This document shows, one piece after another, positions 18,073-27,809 of a stretch of DNA of 64,000 bases. Position numbers and translations under genes: made by a program. Position 1 is the first letter of the stretch. Every line of letters starts with the position of its first letter. The notes below the pieces were generated by a model that did not search any database, was not told where the DNA came from, and saw only the letters and a program-made list of their open reading frames with translations. The stretch covers positions 2,976,001 through 3,040,000 of the forward strand of contig NZ_QEKM01000001.1 of assembly GCF_003096555.1 (NCBI RefSeq), read 5' to 3'. The stretch is from Simplicispira sp. 125. Lineage in GTDB: Bacteria > Pseudomonadota > Gammaproteobacteria > Burkholderiales > Burkholderiaceae_C.

Positions 18073-19563
18073 ATGACCACCCGCACCGCACTGCATGACC
18101 TGGGCGTGGCCCAGCTTGCCGCCGAACTGCGCCAACGCCGCGTCTCCGCCGTCGAAGTGGCGCAGCATTTCCTGGCCCGCGCCCGCCAGCACCAGAATCT
18201 GGGCGCTTTCGTGGCCCTGAACGACGATGCCACGCTGGCGCAAGCGCGCAATGCCGACGTACGGCTGGGCAGCGGTACCGCCGGCCCACTCGAAGGCGTT
18301 CCCCTTGCGCACAAAGACATTTTCGTCACCCGCGATTTCCCGACCACTGCCGGATCCCGGATGCTGGCCGGATACCAGTCACCCTTCGACGCCACCGTGG
18401 TCACGCGACTGGCCGGGGCGGGCGCAGTCACCCTGGGCAAACTCAATTGCGACGAGTTCGCCATGGGTTCTGCCAATGAAAACTCGGCCGTGGCCCCCAT
18501 TGGTTTCGACGCCCCTGCACCGGTGCGCAACCCCTGGGCGACGGACCGCATTCCCGGCGGTTCATCGGGCGGCAGCGCGGTCGCTGTGGCAGCGCGCCTG
18601 GCACCGGCCGTCACAGGCACGGACACCGGCGGATCGATCCGCCAACCCGCCAGCTTCTGCGGTATTACGGGGATCAAGCCCACCTATGGCCGCGCATCGC
18701 GCTACGGCATGGTGGCCTTTGCCTCCAGCCTGGACCAGGCCGGCCCCATGGCCCGTTCGGCCGAAGATTGCGCCCTGCTGCTCTCGGCCATGTGCGGCCC
18801 CGACCCGGACCGCGATTCCACCTCTCTCGACTTGCCTGCCGAGGACTTCAGCCGCTCGCTGAATGACTCCATTGAAGGCCTGCGCATCGGCATCCCGGCC
18901 GAGTTCTTTGGCGAGGGCCTGTCTCCCGATGTGCGCGCCGCAGTAGACGGCGCACTCAAGGAATACGAGAAGCTCGGCGCAAAATTAGTGCCCATCAGCC
19001 TGCCGCGCACCGAGTTGTCTATTCCCGTCTACTACATCATTGCCCCGGCCGAGGCCAGCTCGAACCTGAGCCGCTTTGACGGCGTGAAATTCGGCCACCG
19101 CGCCAAGGACTTTTCCGACCTCGAAGACATGTACAAAAAGACCCGCGCCGAAGGCTTTGGCGCCGAGGTCAAACGCCGCATCATGATTGGCGCCTACGTC
19201 CTCTCACACGGCTATTACGACGCCTACTACCTGCAGGCGCAAAAGATCCGGCGCATGATCGCCGACGACTTCCAGAACGCCTTCCAGCAATGCGACCTGA
19301 TCGCCGGCCCCGTGGCGCCCACCGTGGCCTGGAAGCTGGGCGAGCACGGCAGCGACCCGCTGGCCGACTACCTGGCCGACATCTTCACGCTGCCCGCATC
19401 GCTGGCCGGCCTGCCCGGCATGAGCCTGCCCGCAGGCTTTGGCGAAGGCGGCATGCCCGTGGGCCTGCAGCTCATCGGCAACTATTTTCAGGAAGCGCGC
19501 CTGCTCAATGCAGCGCACCGCCTGCAGCAGGCCACGGACTTCCATCTGCGCAGCCCGCTCTGA
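18073..19563 (+). CDS. gatA: Asp-tRNA(Asn)/Glu-tRNA(Gln) amidotransferase subunit A
   Basis: A 496-residue amidase-signature enzyme that releases ammonia from glutamine for the transamidation. The Ser-cisSer-Lys triad is visible as Lys81 (HKDIF), the cis-Ser in GGSSGGS (about 164) and the nucleophile Ser188 in [11 protein letters not shown]. Length and motif spacing are normal. ATG 18073 is 7 bases after gatC. It is followed by a 113-base gap holding a nested hairpin before gatB. Confidence 0.97.
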   Translation: MTTRTALHDLGVAQLAAELRQRRVSAVEVAQHFLARARQHQNLGAFVALNDDATLAQARNADVRLGSGTAGPLEGVPLAHKDIFVTRDFPTTAGSRMLAGYQSPFDATVVTRLAGAGAVTLGKLNCDEFAMGSANENSAVAPIGFDAPAPVRNPWATDRIPGGSSGGSAVAVAARLAPAVTGTDTGGSIRQPASFCGITGIKPTYGRASRYGMVAFASSLDQAGPMARSAEDCALLLSAMCGPDPDRDSTSLDLPAEDFSRSLNDSIEGLRIGIPAEFFGEGLSPDVRAAVDGALKEYEKLGAKLVPISLPRTELSIPVYYIIAPAEASSNLSRFDGVKFGHRAKDFSDLEDMYKKTRAEGFGAEVKRRIMIGAYVLSHGYYDAYYLQAQKIRRMIADDFQNAFQQCDLIAGPVAPTVAWKLGEHGSDPLADYLADIFTLPASLAGLPGMSLPAGFGEGGMPVGLQLIGNYFQEARLLNAAHRLQQATDFHLRSPL

Positions 19564-19570
19564 ATACCAT

Positions 19571-19646
19571 AGCTGCTTGCGCTTGATTAATAAGTATTTC
19601 AGCATAAAAACATGCTGAAACCAATATAAATCAAGCGCTGGCAGCT
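19571..19646. repeat. Inverted pair of dispersed repeats forming a nested hairpin (gatA-gatB)
   Basis: Outer arms 19571-19588 and 19629-19646 match as inverted repeats at 16 of 18 positions. Inside is a perfect 9-bp stem TTTCAGCAT/ATGCTGAAA (19597-19605 with 19612-19620, loop AAAAAC). The outer arms are two copies of the AT-containing repeat in opposite orientation. No T run follows directly, so it may process or stabilise the gatCAB transcript rather than end it. Confidence 0.75.
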
Positions 19647-19676
19647 CCTCTTTTTGATAGCCAAGGACAGCTCCCC

Positions 19677-21122
19677 ATGTCTGCGAAACTGATCCACGGG
19701 TACGAAGTCGTCATCGGCTTCGAGACCCACACCCAGCTGGCCACCCACAGCAAGATCTTCAGCCGCGCCAGCACCGCCTTTGGCGCCGAGCCCAACACCC
19801 AGGCCTGCGCCGTGGACATGGCCCTGCCCGGCACCCTGCCCGTGATGAACCGCGAGGCCGTAGCCTGCGCTATCAAATTAGGACTGGCATTGGGCTCCCA
19901 CATTGCGCCAGTGAGCATTTTTGCCCGCAAGAACTACTTTTACCCTGATCTTCCCAAGGGCTACCAGATCAGCCAGTTTGAGATTCCGGTGGTTCAGGGC
20001 GGTGAGGTGTCTTTCTTCCTGGGTGACGAGAAGAAAACCGTGCGCCTGGTGCGGGCCCACCTCGAAGAAGACGCGGGCAAGTCGTTGCACGAAGAATTCC
20101 ACGGCATGAGCGGCATCGACCTGAACCGTGCCGGCACGCCGCTGCTGGAGATCGTGACCGAACCCGACATGCGCTCCTCCGAAGAAGCTGTCGCCTACGC
20201 CAAGGAGCTGCACAAGATCGTGACCTGGATCGGCATCTGTGACGGCAACATGCAGGAAGGGTCGTTTCGCTGCGACGCTAACGTCTCGGTGCGCAAACCA
20301 GGCGCCGAACTGGGCACGCGCCGCGAGATCAAGAACCTCAACAGCTTCAAGAACATGCAGCAGGCGATCGACTACGAGATCCGCTGGCAGATTGAAGAGA
20401 TCGAAGACGGCCGCACCATCGAGCAAGCCACGGTGCTGTTCAACCCCGACACGGGTGAAACACGCGCCATGCGCACCAAGGAAGACGCGGCCGACTACCG
20501 CTATTTCCCCGACCCCGACCTGCCGCCGCTGGTGATTGCCCCCGAGTGGGTGGAGAACACCCGCGCGCAAATGACAGAATTGCCCCGTGCCATGGCGGCG
20601 CGCTTCGTGCAGGACTACGGCCTGCCCGAATACGACGCCACCACGCTGACGCAGAGCAAGGCCATGGCGGCCTATTTTGAGGCAGCAGCCCAGGCCAGCG
20701 GCCAGGCCAAGCTGGCGAGCAACTGGATCATGGGAGAAATGTCGCGGCGCCTGAACGCAGGCGAGATGTCGGCCGCACAAGCGCCCATCGCCACCGCGCA
20801 AATGGCCGCCATGCTGTCGCGCATTGCCGACGGGACCATATCGAACAACGCCGCCCGGCAAGTTTTCGACGAGCTCTGGACCGGTCAAGGCAGTGACGTG
20901 GACGCGATCATTGAAGCCAAGGGCCTCAAGCAGATGAATGACAGCGGCGCACTGGAAAAAATCGTCGACGAGGTGATCGCCGCCAATCCCGACAACGTCG
21001 CGCAGTTCAAGGCTGGCAAAGACAAGGCGTTCAACGCGCTGGTGGGCCAGGTCATGAAAGCCAGCAAGGGCAAGGCCAACCCGCAACAGGCCACCGACCT
21101 GCTGCGCGCCCGCCTGGGTTAG
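19677..21122 (+). CDS. gatB: Asp-tRNA(Asn)/Glu-tRNA(Gln) amidotransferase subunit B
   Basis: A 481-residue GatB kinase/transamidase subunit. It starts with [15 protein letters not shown] and contains [19 protein letters not shown] (about 83-101), [17 protein letters not shown], the CDANVSVR metal-binding region and KNLNSFKNM. The C-terminal YqeY-like tail, which grips the tRNA, ends in TDLLRARLG. It phosphorylates the mischarged Glu/Asp-tRNA and adds ammonia from GatA. Its stop overlaps the stop of the convergent DUF4124 gene by four bases. Confidence 0.97.
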   Translation: MSAKLIHGYEVVIGFETHTQLATHSKIFSRASTAFGAEPNTQACAVDMALPGTLPVMNREAVACAIKLGLALGSHIAPVSIFARKNYFYPDLPKGYQISQFEIPVVQGGEVSFFLGDEKKTVRLVRAHLEEDAGKSLHEEFHGMSGIDLNRAGTPLLEIVTEPDMRSSEEAVAYAKELHKIVTWIGICDGNMQEGSFRCDANVSVRKPGAELGTRREIKNLNSFKNMQQAIDYEIRWQIEEIEDGRTIEQATVLFNPDTGETRAMRTKEDAADYRYFPDPDLPPLVIAPEWVENTRAQMTELPRAMAARFVQDYGLPEYDATTLTQSKAMAAYFEAAAQASGQAKLASNWIMGEMSRRLNAGEMSAAQAPIATAQMAAMLSRIADGTISNNAARQVFDELWTGQGSDVDAIIEAKGLKQMNDSGALEKIVDEVIAANPDNVAQFKAGKDKAFNALVGQVMKASKGKANPQQATDLLRARLG

Positions 21123-21823
21123 CGCGCTGTCGTGGAGGGCGCGGGCAGGGACAGCGCCGGCACGGGACGCTGAGTGGCCCACAGCTTGCGCAGCTGGGCC
21201 AGTTCCTCATCAAAGCGTTGGTGGATACGGCGCTTTTCCTGGTCTTGTCCGGCAATGAAGCGGCGCTGCTCCTGCACTTCTTCATCGTTCTCGGCCAACT
21301 GGCGGCGCAGCATCATGGGGGCTTTGGCCGGGTCCTTGCGGTAAAACTCCATTTCCAGGTCCAGCGTCTTGCGCCTGCCGTGCAGGTCTGCGATACGCTG
21401 GGTGGCTGTGGCAGTCACTGCATCCACCTGGGCAAGGGCCAGGGCGCGCTCCGCATCATGGGAGGCCTTGTCGGGGTAGCGGGCAAGCAGGACGCGCTCA
21501 CGCTTGCGCTCATCGGCAATGCGGTTGCGTTCTTCCTGCTCCTTGCGGCGCTCGACCTCCAGCGCGGCACGTTCATGGTCGGTCAGGGTCGGGCCGATGA
21601 CGCGGCGCACGGTGCCCGTGGGACCCAGCTCGCGCTGCTCACGGTCGATGCATTCCGGAATGGGGCGGTCAGACGTGAGTTTGCGGCCCTGCTTGTCCAC
21701 GCAGGTGTAAACGCTTTGGGTATTGGCCGGCGCATTCTGGGCGGCCACCACCGCACACAGGCCTGCCAGCACGCTACCCACCAACAGCTTCAACACCGAT
21801 CGTTTCAATGGATCACCCTTCAT
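21119..21823 (-). CDS. DUF4124-type exported protein with coiled-coil tail
   Basis: A 234-residue protein of unknown function. The start at 21823 overlaps the end of pyrE by 11 bases and has GGAG upstream. A signal peptide (about 1-28, cleavage near VAAQ) precedes a DUF4124-like segment [21 protein letters not shown] (about 37-57) with two cysteines. From about residue 75 to 215 it is highly charged and helical (Glu, Arg, Lys, Gln), probably coiled coil, and it ends in a Pro/Ser-rich tail. DUF4124 proteins are common in the envelope of betaproteobacteria. Expression coupled to pyrE is suggested by the overlap; no functional link is evident. Confidence 0.8.
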   Translation of the reverse strand: MKGDPLKRSVLKLLVGSVLAGLCAVVAAQNAPANTQSVYTCVDKQGRKLTSDRPIPECIDREQRELGPTGTVRRVIGPTLTDHERAALEVERRKEQEERNRIADERKRERVLLARYPDKASHDAERALALAQVDAVTATATQRIADLHGRRKTLDLEMEFYRKDPAKAPMMLRRQLAENDEEVQEQRRFIAGQDQEKRRIHQRFDEELAQLRKLWATQRPVPALSLPAPSTTAR

Positions 21824-22514
21824 CGACTCCGTACTGCTGGCGGTAGGCCAGCACCTTTTCGCGGTGGGCCGCCATGTCGGCACGGCCCTGCGCATCGGAC
21901 AAGTAGAGCAATAAGTCTGCCAGTGTGGCGATGGCGCACACCTGCAGCCCAAGCTGGTGGCGCACATACTGCACCGCACTGTGGGGCACATCGTGCCCAT
22001 TCTCGGTGGCTTTTTCTTGCCGGTCCAGCGCAATGGCCACGGCATGCGGCGTGGCCCCCGCCGCCTGGATCAGGGCGATCGACTCGCGCGCTGCCGTACC
22101 GGCAGACATCACGTCGTCGATGATGAGCACCCTTCCGCGCAGCGGCGCGCCTACCAGGGTACCCCCTTCGCCGTGGTCCTTGGCCTCTTTGCGGTTGTAG
22201 GCAAAGGGCACATTGCGGCCCCGCCGTGCCAATTCCACTGCGACAGTGGCGGCCAGCGGAATGCCCTTGTAGGCCGGGCCAAACACCATGTCGAACTCGA
22301 TCCCGCTGGCCAGCAGGGCTTTTGCATAGAATTCTGCGAGGCGGCCGAGTTTGAGGCCATCGTCGAAAAGTCCTGCATTAAAAAAATAAGGACTGAGGCG
22401 GCCTGCCTTGGTCTTGAACTCGCCAAACCGCAGGACACCGGATTCCACGGCAAACTGCACAAAACCCTGCGCCAGATCGTCTCCTGACTCTGTATGCGCG
22501 CCAACATCCACCAT
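21813..22514 (-). CDS. pyrE: Orotate phosphoribosyltransferase
   Basis: A 233-residue enzyme that makes orotidine monophosphate from orotate and PRPP in pyrimidine synthesis. The PRPP-binding motif appears as [17 protein letters not shown] (about 130-146), and the N-terminal substrate segment as [13 protein letters not shown]; the mobile-loop region [12 protein letters not shown] is also visible. The start at 22514 has an AAGGAA ribosome site and fits the family; the longer frame to 22637 has no support. The start codon lies base-for-base across the start of the divergent exonuclease gene. Confidence 0.95.
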   Translation of the reverse strand: MVDVGAHTESGDDLAQGFVQFAVESGVLRFGEFKTKAGRLSPYFFNAGLFDDGLKLGRLAEFYAKALLASGIEFDMVFGPAYKGIPLAATVAVELARRGRNVPFAYNRKEAKDHGEGGTLVGAPLRGRVLIIDDVMSAGTAARESIALIQAAGATPHAVAIALDRQEKATENGHDVPHSAVQYVRHQLGLQVCAIATLADLLLYLSDAQGRADMAAHREKVLAYRQQYGVDEG

Positions 22515-23328
22515 GGGGAATTCCTTGTTCAGATTAACCAGCCTCAATCTCAACGGCATCCGTTCCGCCACCAGCAAGGGCGTGGAGCAATGGATCGCCG
22601 ACACCGGGCCGGATTGTATTTGTGTGCAGGAGGTCAAGGCACAGGCCGCCGATGTTCAAGACCGATTTGAACAACTGGCGGGCTTGCAGGGCCATTTCCA
22701 TTTTGCCCAGAAAAAAGGCTACTCAGGCGTCGGGATTTACACCCGGCATGAACCCAGCGAAGTGATCGCCGGATTCGACGGCGGCGAGTTCGACGCCGAG
22801 GGCCGCTATGTTGAACTGCGCTTTGACACCCCGGCGCGCAAGCTCTCGATCATCAGCGCCTATTTTCCCAGCGGCTCCTCGGGCGAGGACCGCCAGCTGG
22901 CCAAATACCGCTTCCTGGCGGCTTTTCATCCGCACTTGATGCGGGCCAAAAGGGAGCGTGAGTTCATTCTGTGCGGCGACATCAACATCGCCCACCAGCA
23001 AATCGACCTGAAAAACTGGCGCAGCAACCAGAAAAACAGCGGCTTCCTGCCGGAAGAACGCGCCTGGATGACAAAGTTGTTGCACACAACTGATCCAGAA
23101 GGCGGCCTGATAGACGTTTACCGTCAGTTACAACCCACCGCCACCGACACCGCCTACACCTGGTGGAGCAACCGCGGACAAGCCTACGCCAACAACGTCG
23201 GATGGCGGCTGGACTACCACCTGGCCACCCCTGCGCTCGCAGCCCTGGCACGCGCTGAATCCATCTACAAGGGCGAAAAATTCTCCGACCACGCGCCCTT
23301 GACCGTGGACTACTCCTTCGATCTCTGA
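22513..23328 (+). CDS. Exodeoxyribonuclease III-type DNA repair enzyme
   Basis: A 271-residue member of the exonuclease III/AP-endonuclease family, which cuts abasic sites and removes 3' blocks in base-excision repair. Motifs: LNLNGIRSA at the N-terminus, CVQEVKAQ with the metal-binding Glu (about residue 39), [15 protein letters not shown] with the catalytic Asp and Asn (about 156-170), and [11 protein letters not shown] with the catalytic His near the C-terminus. The ATG at 22513 overlaps the pyrE start codon and lacks a clear ribosome site; a TTG at 22525 preceded by GGGGAA would begin [10 protein letters not shown] and is a good alternative. It is followed after 13 bases by the ATPase gene. 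Confidence 0.92.
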   Translation: MGNSLFRLTSLNLNGIRSATSKGVEQWIADTGPDCICVQEVKAQAADVQDRFEQLAGLQGHFHFAQKKGYSGVGIYTRHEPSEVIAGFDGGEFDAEGRYVELRFDTPARKLSIISAYFPSGSSGEDRQLAKYRFLAAFHPHLMRAKREREFILCGDINIAHQQIDLKNWRSNQKNSGFLPEERAWMTKLLHTTDPEGGLIDVYRQLQPTATDTAYTWWSNRGQAYANNVGWRLDYHLATPALAALARAESIYKGEKFSDHAPLTVDYSFDL

Positions 23329-23341
23329 CGCCGCCCAGACC

Positions 23342-25291
23342 ATGCCCACACCGACTGCCAACGGCACGCCTTCGACCTTCTTCGAGCCCCGCGATAACGA
23401 GTCGCTGTGGAAACTGGTCACCACGCCCCACCCGCTGGTCGGCAAGGCCAGGCACCTGGGCGAAGCCTTGGTCAACGCCGAGATGGTGGCTCCAGCCACG
23501 CTGATGGCGGGGCTGCGGGCGCAGCAGGGGGAGCGCGAACAGGGCATTAAGCGCCTGATTGGCCAAATCCTGGTAGAGCAAGGCCACCTTTCGCAGGACC
23601 AGTTGCGCGAGGCTATTGCCTCGTGGCTGGGTGAATACGTGGTGCACCCCGAACACCTGCAGCCCGACGCCACCGCGCTGGCGCTGGTGCCGCGCGGCGT
23701 GGCCGAGCGCGAGTCGGTGCTACCGCTGCTGGCACGCGAGGATGCGCTGGTGGTGCTGATGGCCGATCCCTACGACCGCACGCTGCTCGATGAGCTGCGC
23801 TTTCTCACCCAGCGCCGCCTGATCCCGCTGCAGGCGGCCCCCGGCACCCTGCTGCCAGCCATTGCCAAGGCTTACAGCGTGCACCCGGCCAGCCCAACGG
23901 CCTCCGCTCCGCCTGCAGCCGCAGGTCGTGCAGGCAATGGCCCCCATGCCCCTTCTGCGGCGCGCGCCTCGTCGCAGGAACTGGTTGTCAACCTGAGCAG
24001 CAGCACGCCCGAAAGCGAAGCCGCCCAGGCCGATGTGGTGACCGAGTCCGACAACACCCTGGTGCGCCTGATCAACTCGATCATCGACGAGGCCATTGCC
24101 CACCGGGCGTCTGACATCCACATCGAGACCGAGCCTGCGCCGCAAAACGTGCGCGTGCGGCTGCGCATTGATGGCGACCTGGTGCCCTACCTGGAGCTGC
24201 CCGCGCGCTTTCGCTATGCCATGGTGGCGCGCATCAAGATCATGGCGACGATGGACATCTCCGAGCACCGCAAACCGCAGGACGGCAAGATCGACTTCTC
24301 GCGTTTTGGCGGTCCCCCCGTGGAGTTGCGCGTCGTCACCGTGCCCACCTCGCGCGGCCTCGAAGACGTGGTGCTGCGCCTGCTGGCCGGGGCCAAGCCG
24401 CTGCCGCTGGACAGCATTGGCCTCAATCCCGCCAACCTGATCTCCATGCGCGAAGTGGTGCAAAAGAGCTATGGCCTGGTGCTGGTGGTCGGCCCCACGG
24501 GCTGCGGCAAGACCACCACGCTGCATTCGGTGATCAGCGACATCAACACCGCCGGGCGCAAGATCTGGACGGCCGAGGACCCGATCGAAATCACCCAGAG
24601 CGGCCTGCGCCAGGTACAGGTCAACCCGCGCATAGGCTGGACTTTTGCCGCCGCCATGCGCACCTTTTTGCGCGCCGACCCCGATGTCATCATGATCGGC
24701 GAAATGCGCGATGAGGAAACCGCACGCATCGCCATCGAAGCCTCGCTCACGGGCCACCTGGTGCTCTCCACCCTGCACACCAATTCGGCGCCGGAAAGCG
24801 TCGCGCGGCTGCTGGAGATCGGACTGGATCCGTTCAACTTCTCCGACTCGCTGCTGGCCATCCTCGCCCAGCGCCTGGTGCGCCGCCTGTGCACCGGCTG
24901 CCGCGAGCCCTGGATGGCCGACGAAGACACCCTGCAGGCCATGGCTGCCCAGTACCTTGAAAGCAGCTCCTCCAACACCCACGAAGCCCGCACGGTGCAG
25001 GTGGAGCGCTGGCGCAGCAGCTTTGGCAACGAGACCGGCGATATCACGCTGTGGCGCCACAAAGGCTGCAGCCAGTGCGAACAGCACGGCTACCGTGGGC
25101 GCATGGGCATCCACGAGCTGATGATGAGCAGCGAAGCCATCCGCCAGCACATCCGCCACCGCGCCTCGGCCACCGAGATTCGCCTCACGGCCCTGGCGGC
25201 CGGCATGCTCACGCTGCGCCAGGACGGCATTGAAAAGGTGCTGCAAGGACTGACCGACATGTCCGAAGTGATCGCCGCCACCAATTTGTGA
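23342..25291 (+). CDS. GspE/PilB-family secretion or pilus ATPase
   Basis: A 649-residue cytoplasmic ATPase of the type II secretion/type IV pilus class. Residues 30-175 form the N-terminal GspE_N-type domain, then a low-complexity Ala/Pro/Ser linker. The catalytic domain has NSIIDEAIAHRASDIHIE (Asp box), Walker A VGPTGCGKTTT (about 382-392, Lys about 389), Walker B DPDVIMIGEMRD, and the His box HLVLSTLHTNSA. Two CxxC pairs (LCTGC and CSQC) form the zinc-binding element. No other secretion or pilus gene is near, so it is an orphan here; GspE, PilB and MshE-like roles cannot be separated by sequence alone. A repeat copy follows the stop. Confidence 0.9.
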   Translation: MPTPTANGTPSTFFEPRDNESLWKLVTTPHPLVGKARHLGEALVNAEMVAPATLMAGLRAQQGEREQGIKRLIGQILVEQGHLSQDQLREAIASWLGEYVVHPEHLQPDATALALVPRGVAERESVLPLLAREDALVVLMADPYDRTLLDELRFLTQRRLIPLQAAPGTLLPAIAKAYSVHPASPTASAPPAAAGRAGNGPHAPSAARASSQELVVNLSSSTPESEAAQADVVTESDNTLVRLINSIIDEAIAHRASDIHIETEPAPQNVRVRLRIDGDLVPYLELPARFRYAMVARIKIMATMDISEHRKPQDGKIDFSRFGGPPVELRVVTVPTSRGLEDVVLRLLAGAKPLPLDSIGLNPANLISMREVVQKSYGLVLVVGPTGCGKTTTLHSVISDINTAGRKIWTAEDPIEITQSGLRQVQVNPRIGWTFAAAMRTFLRADPDVIMIGEMRDEETARIAIEASLTGHLVLSTLHTNSAPESVARLLEIGLDPFNFSDSLLAILAQRLVRRLCTGCREPWMADEDTLQAMAAQYLESSSSNTHEARTVQVERWRSSFGNETGDITLWRHKGCSQCEQHGYRGRMGIHELMMSSEAIRQHIRHRASATEIRLTALAAGMLTLRQDGIEKVLQGLTDMSEVIAATNL

Positions 25292-25304
25292 AGACTACAT
25301 AAAA

Positions 25305-25362
25305 AATATGCTTGTAACTCTTACCCAGTAAGCGTTACAAGCTATTAAATCAATAGTGAATT
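25305..25362. repeat. Dispersed AT-containing repeat between convergent genes
   Basis: Contains CTTGTAACTCTTACCCAGTA and AAGCGTTACAAGCTATTAAA. The CTTGTAAC/GTTACAAG arms form an 8-bp stem. It lies between the convergent ATPase and receiver genes and might act as a bidirectional transcription stop. Confidence 0.65.
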
Positions 25363-25402
25363 CAGCCATCCATCGATGGCGAGCGCCCCCGACGCCAGGG
25401 CC

Positions 25403-25816
25403 TCACTCCACCAGCGCACCAGGAGACGGGGCTTGCTGTGCGTGCGTATCCGCAATGGCGCTGAGCAAATCGCTGATGCGCACCGGCTTTTCCAGCACAC
25501 AGGTCACTCCAAGGGCCTGCAGGCGCGCGGCATCGACGGGCTTGCCATCGGTCGCCAGCACAACCACCCGGGCATCCCGGGCGGTGGCGAACCGGCCTTG
25601 CCTGAGCTCGTCCAGCAACGCCATCGCCTGTGCCCCCTCCGCAAGATCGAGCACCAGGCCCGCAAAGGGCCCGCCCGCCAGCAGCGTCCGGGCACGGCCC
25701 ACATTGCTGGCCTCATGGAAGTCCACCATGCCGAGATCACGGGCGACCATGGCAATGGTGCGGCGCAAGACAAACTGCGGCTCGATCAGCAAGATTCGCG
25801 GTAGCGGTGCAGTCAT
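25403..25816 (-). CDS. Stand-alone response-regulator receiver protein
   Basis: A 137-residue receiver domain without an output domain. The phospho-acceptor is Asp57 (LVLDLAEG), the conserved Lys is Lys110 in LEKPV, and the switch Thr/Ser position reads VVLATDG. The acidic pocket is reduced: only Glu12 in LLIEPQ where most receivers have two acidic residues, so phosphorylation may be atypical. The start overlaps the stop of the GAF gene by four bases (ATGA). Last gene of the four-gene chemosensory-type operon; it could be a CheY-like output. Confidence 0.85.
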   Translation of the reverse strand: MTAPLPRILLIEPQFVLRRTIAMVARDLGMVDFHEASNVGRARTLLAGGPFAGLVLDLAEGAQAMALLDELRQGRFATARDARVVVLATDGKPVDAARLQALGVTCVLEKPVRISDLLSAIADTHAQQAPSPGALVE

Positions 25817-26355
25817 TCGTCACCCTCTTTTCCGGCCAGGGTCTCGTTGGCCAGGCAGCGTAGCGCATCCAGAATCGACAGCTCCACCGCACCCAAGGTG
25901 CGCGGCACGGTATCGAGCACGCACAAGGTGCCAATGCGGTGCCCGCTGGGGGAACTGAGCGGGGCACCCGCATAAAACCGGATATGGGGCGCACCCACCA
26001 CCTGCGGATTGTCGGAAAAACGGGCGTCACTGCGGGCGTCCTCGACGACAAACAGCCCATTTTTCATGATGGCGTGCCCGCAAAACGAGATGTCCCGCGC
26101 CGCCTCCGTGATCTCCACGCCCACACGCGACTTGAACCACTGGCGCTGTCCATCCACCAGGGAGAGCAAGGCGATGGGCATGTCCAGCTGCTCGGCGGCA
26201 AAACGGGCCAGCCTGTCGTAGCGCTCCTCGGGCGGTGTATCCAGCAGCAGCAGGTCGCGCAAAGCTTGCAGTCGATCGGCCTCATCGACGGGTATGGGTG
26301 CGGGTGTCATGGCAAATCCTGCGGTGATAGAGGAAAGTGAAGTCGCTGGGCTCAT
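25813..26355 (-). CDS. Soluble GAF-domain protein
   Basis: A 180-residue cytosolic protein made almost wholly of one GAF domain. It opens with RLQALRDLLLLDTPPEERYDRL and has ALLSLVDGQRQWFKS, SFCGHAI and GAPLSSPSGHRIGTLCVLD, the pattern of the short GAF proteins often found alone or before GGDEF and kinase domains. The ATG at 26355 overlaps the stop of the CheW-type gene by four bases, which supports this start; an in-frame ATG at 26310 with AGGA upstream is an alternative. Ligand unknown. Its place between a CheW protein and a receiver suggests a sensory accessory. Confidence 0.82.
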   Translation of the reverse strand: MSPATSLSSITAGFAMTPAPIPVDEADRLQALRDLLLLDTPPEERYDRLARFAAEQLDMPIALLSLVDGQRQWFKSRVGVEITEAARDISFCGHAIMKNGLFVVEDARSDARFSDNPQVVGAPHIRFYAGAPLSSPSGHRIGTLCVLDTVPRTLGAVELSILDALRCLANETLAGKEGDE

Positions 26356-27809
26356 CCCAGCAGATAGGCCATCTGGGCCAGATCGACCACGACCAGGTTG
26401 GCGTGGTCGACCGCGCCTCGGGCATTGATCAGCGCCAACTCACCCATGGCGCCCATGCGCATGCCGCTGCGCCGCGCGCTATGGGCCGGCAACCAGTCGC
26501 TCAGGCTGCGGATGGCGATGCCGACAGGCGCTGCCGCACTCCCCCGCGCCTGGAGGAGTACGGCCAGACGGGGGTCGGTTTGCCCTGCTGCTTTGCCAAT
26601 GGCGGGCAGGTTGGCAACATGCACCGTGCGACCACGCCACGCGAGCACGGCCCGCCGCCCTTGCCGGAGATCCTCCCTGGCTTCGGGGGGTAGCTCCACC
26701 ACACCCACAATGCCCTCCACCGGAGAGGCGTAACGCTGGTCCGCATCAAACACCAGGTAGGGCAAGGGCTCGGTGGCCTCCAGCGGCGCGGCGCCGCTTT
26801 TGGCATTCGCTGGGGCCACGGCCATTCGACTGATGGAAGCTTCGGGGGTCACGCCAAAGAGCTTGGCGACATCCAGAATTTGCAGCCTGCCCCGGTCCGC
26901 CAGCAGGGCCACGCCGGCCAGCAAGGCCTCGTCGGGCGTGCGTGCCACTGCGCCATGCTCCAGTTCTACAAACTGTGTGCACGCCGAGACCGTCAGCCCC
27001 AGCACCAATGGCCCGTGGCTCACCACCACCATCCAAGGCGCAGCCTGGCGATCGCTGGCCTGGCGGCCTTCGCTGATATCGACCAGCGGCAACTTGCGCC
27101 CCTGCCACTGGCCAATGGCCCAACTGCGCTCGGCGGGCCCCAACGCCAGTTCTGCCACGGGCACGGGCACCACCCGCTCCACGGCGTCCACAGGCACAGC
27201 CCACTTCTCGGTACCGATCAGGAACACCGCGTAACGCCTGGTGCCGGCTCCCGGTTTTAGGGCATGGGCCGATGCCTGCGTGTCCAACGGCACGGCAGGG
27301 GCCCTGTCTGCGGCCTCACACCAGGCCTGGCCCAATCGCATCAGGCGCGCAACTTCCAGAATGCACAGCGTCGGCGCGTTCGCTGATGCGGGAACCACCG
27401 ACTCGAACAGTTCGTTGTCATCCGGCACATGGTGCACCCGGCGGATGTCGGCTAAAGCCACCGCCTTCACGCCCAGCACAGCGTCCACCCGTATGCCCAG
27501 CCACCCACCCGCGTGCTGCAGCACCAGCAACCTTTGCCGCGCCACATCGTCGCTGGCTGCCTCTAGAGGCAGCCAGCGCTCCAGCGCCACGATGGGCACC
27601 GCTGCACCAGCCACGTCGGCAACCCCCAGCAATGCACCACTGCGGCGGGGCAGCGCTGTCAGGCCGTGCGGCGGCAGGGGCAACGCCTGAAGGACTTGAT
27701 CAATAGGAATGGCGATGTCACAGGCCCCGACGCGCACATGCACATGTGGCACCACCGCAGCGCGGGTGACCGAGGGGGCTTGCATCACCTCTTCCATCAC
27801 GCCGTTCAA
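26352..27809 (-). CDS. Triple CheW-domain adaptor protein
   Basis: A 485-residue soluble protein made of three CheW-like units: about residues 20-160, 190-330 and 345-480. The first has IPIDQVLQALPLPPHG and ALLGVADVAGAAVPIV; the second has VPVDAVERVVPVPVAEL and GQWQGRKLPLVDIS; the third, more divergent, has SPVEGIVGVVELPPEA and VLAWRGRTVHVANL. CheW proteins couple chemoreceptors to the kinase CheA; multi-CheW proteins are rarer. The start is a TTG at 27809 overlapping the receptor stop (TTGA); an ATG at 27797 is possible. There is no CheA in this operon, so the partner kinase, if any, must be encoded elsewhere. Confidence 0.85.
   Translation of the reverse strand: MNGVMEEVMQAPSVTRAAVVPHVHVRVGACDIAIPIDQVLQALPLPPHGLTALPRRSGALLGVADVAGAAVPIVALERWLPLEAASDDVARQRLLVLQHAGGWLGIRVDAVLGVKAVALADIRRVHHVPDDNELFESVVPASANAPTLCILEVARLMRLGQAWCEAADRAPAVPLDTQASAHALKPGAGTRRYAVFLIGTEKWAVPVDAVERVVPVPVAELALGPAERSWAIGQWQGRKLPLVDISEGRQASDRQAAPWMVVVSHGPLVLGLTVSACTQFVELEHGAVARTPDEALLAGVALLADRGRLQILDVAKLFGVTPEASISRMAVAPANAKSGAAPLEATEPLPYLVFDADQRYASPVEGIVGVVELPPEAREDLRQGRRAVLAWRGRTVHVANLPAIGKAAGQTDPRLAVLLQARGSAAAPVGIAIRSLSDWLPAHSARRSGMRMGAMGELALINARGAVDHANLVVVDLAQMAYLLG

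Noticed and set aside
19862..19890. AT-rich stretch in gatB resembling the dispersed repeat
   Set aside because: The encoded residues [10 protein letters not shown] are conserved in GatB, so the likeness is probably chance codon choice.
22408..22512. Upstream extension of the exonuclease III frame
   Set aside because: It overlaps pyrE on the other strand and is not part of the conserved domain; no ribosome site.
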